Assembly: GCA_008694505.1 (NCBI GenBank)
Contig: VZDJ01000012.1
Coordinates: forward strand, 428,996 to 492,995
Length of the DNA: 64,000 nucleotides
DNA from: Cyanoderma ruficeps
Lineage: Eukaryota > Chordata > Aves > Passeriformes > Timaliidae
Direction: 5' to 3'
This document shows, in pieces, positions 39,301 through 51,300 of the stretch (the stretch's first letter is position 1; every line of letters begins with the position of its first letter). The notes under the pieces are model-generated. The model saw only the letters and a list, made by a program, of their open reading frames with translations, did not search any database and was not told the origin of the DNA. The position numbers and the translations under genes were made by a program.

Positions 39301-42300
39301 CTTAGAACAGATTTCTGGAAGCTTGTCACAAAACAAACATGGTTTGCATGAATGAAACATGTAAGCACTGCTGGCCTGTGATGGGTTATTTTCACCCATG
39401 AGATTTCCTCCTGAAAATCCCCACAGCCAATCCATGGCAGATCTGTTCCTTTTCCAGCCTCTGCCATATCAGGCCCCAGTTCCCTTTGCTCATTCTGTCA
39501 CTTGGAAAAAAACCCTCCAATTTTTTTTCCTTTTACGTGGGATTCCCTCTAAGGCCACTGGATGTGAAATGAGAGAAAGGAGCAGCCAACTTGGCTTTTA
39601 CTTTACCTGGTCTCCTCTTGTCTTTGGTCATGAGTTGTTGCACCTTCCTCTGTTCTTCCTGCTCTTCAATCTTGGCTTCTTTATGGATCTGCTCGATCGT
39701 CTTAGGGCCCTGGTCTGCTCTCCGTGACACCCAGTTGCACTGGGGAAGAAGCAAAAAACCCAAACATGTGCTCAGGGAAACTTCCAGGGGAGCATCAAAC
39801 ATGGGGAATTTGAACACTGGGAACGAGGCCTCATTCTCCCACCCTTGTCATGCCTTAGAGGGGTTGGAGACAATCCTGTGGAACTGGGACACATTATGGA
39901 CATGGTTATCTCAGCACCAGAGAGCAGAGCACTGTACTCAGGTACACAGACTGCAGTGAAGACCTGACTGAATTTATGACACGTTAACCCCCAGCCTGCA
40001 CATTCCCAGCTTCTCTTCCAAGGTTCAGAGGAAAGACAAGAGCTGCTGTCACTCTCTGTTTATGACTGATATGCTGTGGGAGCCTTTCCTCCAAGCTAGA
40101 GGGAAAAAAGGAAACCTTGAAAATAAAAAAAGCAAGAAGTGACTGATTTTAAGTGGAGACAGTGCTTTGCACTCCAAGAATGGTGATGGTTGACACAGGA
40201 ATCCTGCAGAGAGGAGCAGCTGCACTTTCCTCACTTGATGTGTCTCTTTAGCCATGCAGTGCCCAGACCCTTCCAGTCCTGGAATGACCACATTGTCCCT
40301 TATCTTGCTGAAGCCTCATTTACAGGTCTTGGGGTAATTATCAACCTGCAGCCAAAGTGGTGACTTCAACCTCCTCACAACTCAAACCAGCTCCCCTGGG
40401 GGGAGATTACAGGTGCTGAGAAGGTTTGTTCCACCCATGGACACATCTTCACCTGCACAGTGTGGGGACCCCCTGCACTGCACGTGTACTGACCACAGCA
40501 CCAGGATAACATGGAGACATTTCCTGGCTTTGAACAGCCAGACTTCAGGGAGAAGGGGAACAAATCTTCTAACATCCCACTTCAGTCATGAATCCCTCCT
40601 CTTGCATGAGCTTATCCAGCCTGGATATGGAAGGGAACATGACAGACTGGCATGAAAGCTGGGCGTGTTCCCACGGAGTAGAGAAGGCCCCAGTGAGACC
40701 TTAGAGCCCCTTCCAGGCCTAAAGGGGCTCCAAGAGAGCTGGACAGGGACCGGGGACAAGGGGAGAATGGCTTCCCACTGCCAGTGGGCAGGGTCAGATG
40801 GGATATTGGGAAGAAATTCTTCTCTGTGAGGGTGAGGGGGTCCTGACTGCCCACAGAAGCTGTGTCTGCCTCTGGATCCCTGGAAGTGTCCAAGGCCAGG
40901 CTGGATGGGGCTTGGAGCAGCCTGAAATAGTGGAAGGTGTCCCTGCCATGGCAGGGGTGGAATGAGATGATCCTTAAGGTTTCTTCCAACCCAGACTAGT
41001 CTGGGCTTCTATGATTTCATGCTTTTACTCACTGGAGCTAGAACCTACCAGCCTTAGGTCTATTACATCCTGAAGCATGAACCGAATCCTTGAAGAGGTT
41101 TTCCTCTCTTTCACAATCTTCTCCATCTGATTAAAATACTGGTCCATGCGGGGCTAGACAAGAAAAACACAATCAGCATGTTGTGGAGAAAAATGAAAAC
41201 ACTCCCTCGAGGGACACCCAGTGGGTCTTGCATTCCGGGATTTCTGTGCCAGAAACATTGGAGACACAGGGCTGCTCCCTGAGGTCTGGGTCTTGTACAC
41301 TCCTCCAGGATGGACTGGAGGGTGCACAGGGCTGCACGTGCAGGAGGTAAGGCACAACTGTGCAGGTACACACTTTCTCTAGGTTTTTAATTACACAAAC
41401 CATCTACACCCTCTGCATGTACATAATAAATGTCGAATAAAAATATATCTCAATATGAGCTTCCCCTCCTCAAATCAGCTGTGTGTTCACCTCAGTCTAA
41501 AAAAAAACTGGGTCAGGAAACAAAATGGGTACAAAACCAGCCTAAGACACATCATTCCATGGTTTATCCCCCAAGCTGAGTCAGGCCAGACTGAGCAGCA
41601 GCTCTGTGTCTCTCTGCAAGAACAGTTTAATGGGCTCAGCTGTGGGAAAAAACCCCACAAACTCTTCTCATCCAGAAAGTTGTGATGTGGTGGAATCCCA
41701 ATAGGTTCACACTAAGCCATGAATTGGGATCAGCAGAGAAGATCCTGTTAGGTCTAAATTTGGCTCACCAAGCTCTAAAAAGTCTTTATTTCAAAATAGG
41801 GCCTCTGGTTGTTTCAAACAGGAGTTTCAGAGCAGTTTTCTACTGTGTTTCCCACTCTTCACTAAAAAACAGCTAAACCCTTGTCCTTGTAGTTAAACAA
41901 ACAACAATAAAATCCATTAACATTTGTGTCTGGCCTTCCCTTGGAAAGTTCCAGCCCTGGGAGCAAATGTTTCCAAAGTTAGGGATGATGGGGAAATATT
42001 TCCAATGGACTTTTTTCATAAGTTTTAATTAAACTATGACTAACAGTTCAGCTTCAATAAAAACACATAATAAAATGCCTACCCCATTAGGAAGGATTCT
42101 CTCAGTCTTGACAGAAATAACCAATCCCAAGGACAGGACAGAGGCATCTGGAATTGCTCCCTCACTCCGTGCCTCGCCATGCCTCAGCTCAGGAGTGCAG
42201 AACCAGCAGAGCACCAAAATGTTGGTTTTTACAGTGCTCAAAACGACCAGAACAGCACCCAGACCTCGTCCAGCCTGACCTCAGCTTGGAAGGCAGAACT

Positions 42301-45300
42301 GTTTTTCTTCCCAAAGCACATGAAGAAACTGAATCCCGCGATGGTGCTGCTCCTGGTGCTGCCTTTGCAGCATTAGGTATTCAGCCTGGGACTGCTGATA
42401 AGCCATGTTATTGTGGTCAATGCTCACACAACAGTTTGGGAAATTCCTTCCCCTTAAGGCTCAGGATTGATCCTCTGTGATCCCTGAGATCCAGTGAGTG
42501 GAAAGGGAACTCCCTGCCCAGGGCAGCTGAACACAATTAGCTCTGTTTGATTCAAGAGGCGAGTCCCACTGATTCCTGGCAAAACCCTCAAGTTTTTCAT
42601 CCCAAGCCTGGTTTTTGTGAAGGAGCAGCAAACTGTCTGTGCCAAGAGAAGCTCCTGGAGTGTGCAACGCTCCGTGCTACAGATACATTTGCTGGAAAAT
42701 GGGGAGGAGGATGCAGGAGCGCTGGGGCTGCAGAACAGCTGCCACATCCCAGCACAACTGGAGACAAGGATGAGACGAAACACAGGCACCCCCTAGGCTG
42801 AGGTGGGCTTTGGACTGGTTAATGAAGGTGTTTTAGATTCAACCTGAAAAATACATTTCATGGTGGCTTTTGTAGGTAACACAAACCTTCAACTGGAAAT
42901 ATTAATGTTTTGGGAACTGCAAAGGAAGAGGGACATTCAGCTTGGAAAAAGTAAACATTGTGCATTTCTGGATAAAATCTTTGGAAATAACAACTGGAGA
43001 ACACTGTTGAAAATTATAGAGAATCTATTACAGAGCAGGGAGCGAGGCCAGGTCATGATGAAACATCCACAAAGGAGTGGATGATTTCCTCATGCCATAT
43101 GGAAATTCCTGAAGAAAAAACAGATCTTCAAATAAAAACACTCCACACCCATTTTTCCAGCCCTGCCCAGAGAATCTCATCCCTTGCTACCATTCCTGCC
43201 CCACCTTTGCCTTCTCAAAGTCCAGGTCCTTGCCAATGGTCGTGAGCAGGCGGCAAAGGCACTCAAGGGACTCCTCGTCGTGGTTTTTCAGCAGCTTCAC
43301 TACACAGTCGTGCATGATGGCCTCTGTCAGCATCTTCAGCTTGAAAAGCTCGCCGATGAATTTTATATTCCCGATGGATCTTCGCCGGGCTTTGTCCTTG
43401 GCCTCTTCCAGCTCATCATGGAGCCGCGTCTTCTCCTCTGGCTGTAAAACGGGAAAACAGCTCTGCAAAACCACACTCCCACTGCACAGAACTCTTTGAA
43501 AGATCCAGTTTTATGTTCACAGACACTGTTCACTCTTTTTCTCCAAAAGCTCATAAAGATGCTGCGATAAACCCACTGTGAAGGCAAATATTTTTTATTA
43601 TCCTCAGGCACAGTGACAGAATGAAAGTCTCAACTCCAAAATCCCCCCCAAATCAACTGCCATCTCAAAAGAAAATAATTTTCTGAGGGAGCTCTGAGAA
43701 CTTATGGAGAAAAACACCACTTACAGTGGTGGCAGCTTCGAGTTCTTTCTGCTTCTTTTCAAAGACATCATCGTCAGCCTTGTCCTTTTCAAATTCCTTC
43801 TGGCAGCGATTTAACAGCAACTTACGGAAATTTACTGTGCTCCCAGGTTTGTCTGCCATGGGCACTTTCAGCTGGAGTGAGAAGGAAGAAAAACATCAGC
43901 AGAAACAGGGATAAACTTCACAGAGAAAGGGTCATCCATAACTATTTATTTTGCTCTTTGTGTTGGGCTGCGTGGCTACAACAAGGCTGTGAAAGTAAAG
44001 CTTCACATCAGGATTTCCAGTGGAGTTTTACACTGCAGAAGTCACACTCCAAACCTGGCTGACACCACCTCCGCCTGGGCATGAATTGCATTTCCATCCA
44101 TAGGATCCCATAAAAACACTCTCTGCTTAAAAACACTCCCGTTCTGTGCTGAAGGCTTAAGCCATATTCCTTCACTGCAAGTCGTGAAGGACCTGGGGGA
44201 AAAAAGGTGTCTTGTTGTCCCACATTCACCATCTGAGAATGATCTGTGCAAAGCCTGGCTCATCTTGAACTCCCTTGGAACTGACAGACACAGAAAGGTG
44301 GTGAGGCCTTGGCACAGGGTGCCCAGAGCAGCCATGGTTGCCCCACCCCAGAAGCATCCAAGGCCAGGTTAGATGAGGCTTGGAGCAACCTGGGATAGTG
44401 GAAGTTGTCCCTGTCCATGGCAGGGGGTGGAATGAGAAGAGGTTTAAGTTCCCTTCCCCACCTATACTACTCCATGCTTCTGTGATTCCATTAACTTCCC
44501 CAATACGATTCATCAGCTGGAGATCAGGTGGAGCCAGGAGTCCTCAACTCCCAACAACTGCTCCAAGCAAATCCCTCTGTCTTGGGCATGGCCAACAAAA
44601 CAATACTCCACATGAATTATTCTTACTTACACACAGAAATGAACATTTAACTCCGCTCTCTGCAGTTTCTGTCACTGCCCATCAGCCCGTGCTGAACCCT
44701 GCCCAGAGGAGTTCCCGCGCCGCGGGGGGCTCTTACCGTCACCAGGCACCGACACATGTTGGCGTACGCCACGGAGAAGCTGGGCTCGTCGATGGCCTTC
44801 TCAAAGACCAGGTCGATGACTCCCTTCAGCCTCTCCTCTGTGTCCACCGTCAGGTCTGTCACCTGCTTCATGAGCTGGTTGAACATCTGGGGCGTCAGCT
44901 TGTTCAAGATGCTTCGTACCTTGCGGAATAGCTCCTGAATGACAGAAACACTGCAAGTTCAGGCACAAGTGGTGCAGGTGGATTTCAGGAATGAGCCAGG
45001 ATGCTTCTCACAGGGGAATGGAGACATCCTGTAGGAATGTTTGGGAAGCTGAGTGACACACCACACACTCCTGCGCAGCCAGTTCTCACTCAGCTAGCAA
45101 AAGTCCAAGACTACAGGGCAGAAGTTTTTGAAACATCCAAGTGCTTTTGTCAAGTGCAACACAGGCACAAAGCCCTGTCAGAAATACTCTTCTTTATATT
45201 AGTTTAATCCATGAGAAATTAACAGGGAGTGGCCTCTGTTTCCTTCAGCCAGAGGTAATCAAGCTCTCCCATAATTCACTTAAAGGCATGGTATTTTTTC

Positions 45301-48300
45301 CCTTCCAGGATGATAATGAGGTCAGCAATGCCACCATTAGCTCCCAGAACAGAATTCTAGTGTCCTTCAAGACCATCCCAACTTACCCTACAAATTACAA
45401 GCTTGACCACCAGACAAATATCTCCTCCCAGAGCGAGTGCCCCACACAGGAGAGGAGGGGGAGAAGGACAGAGGGAGCTTAAGATGGCACCGTTGGGCTG
45501 AGCAGGACCAACTGAGGGATTTCACAGAGGAAACTCAGTCTTGCTGAGGATTTAGGGCAGAAATGTGGTCTAAAAGGAGATGAAAACCAAATTCTATGTT
45601 GGGAATGTAGGGCTCTTTGCTTTAGAATGGATACAGAAATATTCCAGTAAAACAGCAGTAGGAAAGCAATCCTGGAAGACAGACAGGAGGTTGTTCAGTG
45701 TTCTCTGCTTAATATACATGACTGGCACTTAAACGCCAGGTCAAGAATAAACATACAAAAAATTCCATCAAGGTAGGGGAAAGCTGGGATTCCAACTGGA
45801 ATTCATTACCCCTTTTCACTGATATAAGAGGGAAGGCACATTACCACTACCTGGTGCAGCTGCTACACCTTCAGACCTGCTTACACTCTCACCTGGGTTT
45901 TGACATTTTCCGGGTCCTCTGTTTGGTTTTCCCTCTTCAGGCTCGGCTTCCAGGCATTCTCTGCCTTCTTCAGGTGCACATCCTCCTTCACACACACAGT
46001 GATGATCTTCCTGGGCTCTCTCCTTTGGCCCGGCTGAGATCTCCTCGGTCCAACATTCAACAACTAGGACAAAAACATTCCTTGTTATATCCCACTTCAA
46101 TCTCTCGCTGAATAACACACTCCAGGGCAAACGCCAATACCCGCTGACAGCACCACTGACCACCAGCACTCCTGCTGGAATACAAGGAGTCCCTGACCTA
46201 ATACTGCTCTGGGCTGGTTGCAGGGAATGTGGAGACACCAGACACGTTTCTCTAGGCAGGTTTTCCCAACAGAGAGATAGGATGACTCTGCCTACACAAC
46301 CTGGTGGTGCTCCGGGTGCTGCTACAGGGGGACAGAACTGACCCCGACTGGCCAAAAGTGCCTTTTGGGAGTCAAAAACTCCATAACTGAGACATCACAG
46401 CAAGGTGTGGAAGAATTCAGCCCTTACAGGTGTATTTCAAACATGCCATCCCAAGCACTTAGACAATGATAAATTAGCAGCTCTGCCAGAAATGTTAAGT
46501 TTTACTGGAGACTGCTTCCAACAAAGCCATTTTGAGACGGGAATTACGTAAAACACAGTGAAGGACTATTCCTGCAGCTCCTGCCCTCTAAAAATATGGA
46601 TCCTAACAGATATGGGACAAACTCTGAGTGGTTTCACAGAAGAATCAGGTGCTTTGGAACTGCCTAAGCACCTCTGCAATCCTGTGTTATTGTGATGTTT
46701 CTCCTGAACAGGCATAGCCAGGGAGCTTTTCACCAGATGTACAAGTGGGAGGGCACAAGACACCCCCAAACCTCCTTTTCATCATCTGGGGGCTTCTGAT
46801 TAAGAACTGTTAATCAGGTGCTGTTCGGAGGTTGTTTTTCCCCCATCTCTTCCACATTTCTGAACTCATTTATCACAAATGGCCAACCTCAAATTAACAC
46901 AGCAAACCTCCATTATCAAACCCGGGACTTCCCACAGCAGTAATTAATCTGCTCAGCAGCCACTCATGGAAGATGGGCCATTTCAAAGACTGCTTTGTTC
47001 AACAAAGGGATTGAACGAGCATCAAAAAGGCCAAACCACGGCAGTTACTTGAAGAGCTTCAATGAATAGGAGGAAAGGGCTCTTGGCTGGCGCCTCTTAT
47101 GTCATTTATCAGCCACAAACCTGGGTTTGTGGTTACTGAAAGGTAAAATTCTTCTTAAAGGCAGAGGGAGATGAACCACTTGCCTTTGACAAGGCAAATG
47201 CGTGCAAATGAACAGATCACCAGCAGGGCTGGAGCTCTTGTTTGGGCTTCATTATGGGGTTAACAGCAACAGAGGAAGATGTCAGAAAACAACCACCACA
47301 TGCCATGATCTGCTCCATGGGCCCAGTGATGCCTGGGAGAGGGCTCTGAGGAGCAAGGTGTCTCTGGGCTCCCCTCAACCTACAAAGACCCCTGTTCACA
47401 TCCCCTGCCACAAACAGAAATAGCCCAGCAGATTATTCAAACTGCACGGGGCACAAGCTCCATGAATGCTGTAATTCACAGAATCATTTATCTTGGAAAA
47501 GATCTCCAAGATCATCAAGTCTGACCTCTTGTAGAGTAACTGCACCAGCTGATCACTCCTGAGGAAACAAGAGTGGAACAGGGAGTCTTCAGGATGCTTT
47601 TGTGTGTGTGTCAGACACCTTCCTAAAGCAGACACTGATCTCTCCCTGCATCCCCTCTCTGTTCCCACCCTGAGCCCTGACTGACCCCAGTCTGGTACAG
47701 CAAGGCCTGACAGCAGCCCTGCCTTCACACACCACCTCTGGTGTTACACAGTTCTGCTGCCCAGGCTCTGAACACGCTGCAGACACATGCTGCAGACGTG
47801 GAGAGAACAGACTTCCCCCCAACTAAAAAACCAGACAATGATGTAACAGAAAAGTGACTGGCCACAGCCACAGCTCAGGTGTGCCTGAGCTCACCACATA
47901 CCTCCTGCCTGTGGACAGCTCTGTAACCAGAGCCAGGCTGGAGTGTGCCCTGAAAACCTAAACCTTTGAGCTCATTCCCTCCAGAACAGGGGCAAAGCCA
48001 AGGAGAGGTGACTTGCAGCCACCACATCTCCTGCACAGAGGCAGCTCTGGTCTGAAGGACCTCCTAAACATGCCAGGCTGTAACGTGGGGGGACAGAGGC
48101 TCAGAGGCTGGCACTTCTTCGGGCATGGAACTTCCTTGGGCACGGGTCCATGCAATATTCCTTTTTAGCAAACACCCACCCCTGAAGGAAGTGACTCCCT
48201 TGGATAACTGAAGGATGGATGGAGCACCAGCATCTCACGTGTCACCTCCTCATATCCAGCTGCCTTTGAGCCCAGACCTTTCAGGCATCAACACAACAAA

Positions 48301-51300
48301 GACTTTCTTTGAGACTGTACGTTTTTAATATCTGTGAATAAACTGAGTTCAAACTGTGCAATTAGGTTTTCAGTCAGCGAACAGAAGCCTCCTTTGAAGA
48401 TGTAATAAAATAATAGATGGATCTAACTTTTAACAGAGATGGTCTAGGGGTCTGGAGTTTTTGGCTCCAGATTCATACAGCAAGTTAAAGAGGTGCCTGA
48501 GCTCAGGCCTGGCTTCCTGTAAATAATGATGGGTCTTGGGGCATGGGGCAATTACCTGGTGTTCCTGCACTTATCTGAATGACCTCTCTTCCAGAGGAAG
48601 ATGCGGGAAAGGAAAGCAGGAAAACACAGGTACAAAACTCCTACAGAGAAGCCAAAGACTCACAGCAGCATAGACTGACCTGGTGCTCCCACTCAGGCTG
48701 TAAATCATGGAAATACTCTAGAAACCACCCAAGGAATTAAGGAAGTGCTTCTCCCTCTATAAGAGGCTTTGAATGCAGACAGTGAAATTGATCTTCCATG
48801 ATGGGAGAGGTTGTGCCTTCCGGGAACAAGAACTGAGGCGATTTCATCACCTCTCAGGAAGGACAAAGCAAACACATCCTGTGCAGGGATAGACCCGTCT
48901 GCTGCAGCCCACCATCTGACTTTTCATCTCCTCACCTGCCATGCTCACCTAACCCTGCCTACACCAAAGAGTCTCCCCAGCAGCATTCTGCTCTTGTGCA
49001 ACTCCACCCCGGTGCCATTTGACGCAACATTGGTTAGTGCCAGAAACAGTCATAGAACACATTCAAGCGAAAAGAGGGAAACAAAGACAAAAGCCAAGGA
49101 AGTGAAACAAAAGACTCTCAATGTGCCGGAAGCAGTTAGCGCTGAGCTCTAACGTTATTTGGGGCAAGGAAGAGGCAGTGGTTTGATGGTTCATGGCATG
49201 GCCTGTGAAAAGGTGGGATGGCTGGGGACAGGCAGCGCACACGCAGGGGTTGCCATGCGTCACAAGAGGGGAATGTCTGGCATTGCTGAGGCTCAGAACC
49301 CTCTGATCCTACAACCGCTGGCGTCGAGGATAGGCTGGTTAAACCAGATCACCTTCCAGCCCTCCTCCAGAACAAGGCAAGGAGAGGCTCGGCTCTGCAA
49401 AGGCGCAAATGTAAGATGTATGTTATGTGCTGAATGCTCCAAATGAACGGGGTAAGCGGGACTTACCTTTTCTCCCCCTTTCCACAGGTCTGCAAAGTGC
49501 AGACCCTCGCGGATCCCGCTCAGGCCAACGTCCCAGCATGCCCTCAGCTGGTGATGTCCCACCCACCACTGAAGACTGCCTAGAGGGGTACAATGCAAGT
49601 CTTGTTTCGGTTTTTTTTAAACAAGGTTGCACCTTTTTGTAAAGTTTGCTGCCAGTCATTCTTTATCAACAGTGGGTGTTGGGAAAAAAGGCAACTCTAC
49701 AAAAAGGTGCAAAGTCTGGGGGGAGAGGGGGGGATTTGGCTTACCCCTATCGGCAGGTTCCTCAATGGTGGGTGAGGCGAGACCAAGAGAGGGCATGCTG
49801 GGGGCCCGCACCGAGCCAGGGAGGGCAATCCAGGGGTGCTCTGCACTTTGCAGGCCTGTGGAGAGACAAAGAGCAACAGGCGCATTACCCAGATGCCGCA
49901 GGGCTCGGGACACTCAGGACATGACTGGAGAGGAGGAGCCACAGCACAACCTGCATGTCCCGAACACGGTAAGCACTGGTGACCTCACGAGGTTTTGTGG
50001 ACCAGGTGGTGCTCCAAGAGAAACTGTGGCACTGAGGCAACTCCAAGACACAGATGTGCACCCGGTAACTGAGACATCGGCCATGAGGCTGCTCCCAAAC
50101 CAGAAATATTACATTGACCCAAAATTGCTGGGTTTGATCCTGGAAACCTGCACACTTGGAAGTTGGGGTGATTCAGGGATCTCTTCTGGAATCAGAAGGT
50201 TTGAAAGCTCCACGATGGCTGTGTCGTTAGACATATCCAGACGGACACAGCAAGAGCATCTCAATAGCTGAAAATCAGTGATTGCCCCTAATGGCGGCAG
50301 CGTCCTCCTCCAGTGGCTCTGATGGGGTCACACGTGCTGGGGGCACCTGTGCCCCAGGAAAAGACATGGCAGAAGCACGAGTGAAGAACTCACAGAGGGA
50401 TTCGAGAGTGTGGGCAAAGCCAGACACAGGGAGAAGAAGGGAAAGTGAAAGAAAAGCAGCAGAAAAGGTGGGAAAACAAGGAATGAAGTGACCAAAACAA
50501 CACGTGGAAGCACAGAGAAAGCAAGAACACATAGGTGCTGGCTACATTTTGTTTGTTAGTAAAATTGCTTTGCTCTGTCAGTGTGCTTTGCAGCACAGCC
50601 CCCCAGGCTGACGCACCAACGCCGGGTTTGTTGTACGACGAACATGCGAGCGCACACGCGACTGCCGGGTCCTGGTGTGGAAACACTTCCACCCTCTCAC
50701 ACAGGGAAACAGGAAGGAGATCAAACCCTTCCCAAACAACACCTACCCATGACAAACATCCACAACTGTTTCCAACTTCCCTACATTTTGTCAGCCAAGT
50801 AAACATCACCCCTGTATTCATCCTGACAAAACGAGAACCACCGGCGCATTGGAGGAGGGCCAAAAACCCGAGGAGGTATTTCATAAGGCCAGTTTTTTAA
50901 ATGAGCAAGTTGGGGTAAACTCACACTTCCAGACACGTTTCTTCCCCCAGGGGCTTGCCTCCCAAAATCAGCAAAGGCTGGCGTGAAGTCGGGGCCTCGT
51001 GGCAGGATCCGGGGGTCCAGAGTCCTCAGCGGCAATTTCGGCTGATTGACCTGTGCCGTGAGCAGAGCACACGAACGGGCTGCTCAGGGGTGCTGAGCTA
51101 CCAGAGGCCATGCAATCTACAGACAACATCTGCTAAATCATAACAGTCATATTAACATCCAAATTAAAGCTTTTAACAAACTGCTCAAGTTTAGGCATCC
51201 ACACTTACGCTAAAAATAAGCATTTAATTTAAAATACATCTTCAGGAGACTACTGAGGAAACAGGTAGAGCTCAGAAACATTTCAAGGCCAACAGGAATT

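Noticed and set aside
49627..50271. 214-codon plus-strand ORF
   Set aside because: It starts in the loop-side of the palindrome and continues antisense to an EIF4G3 intron with no recognisable domain; composition looks random.
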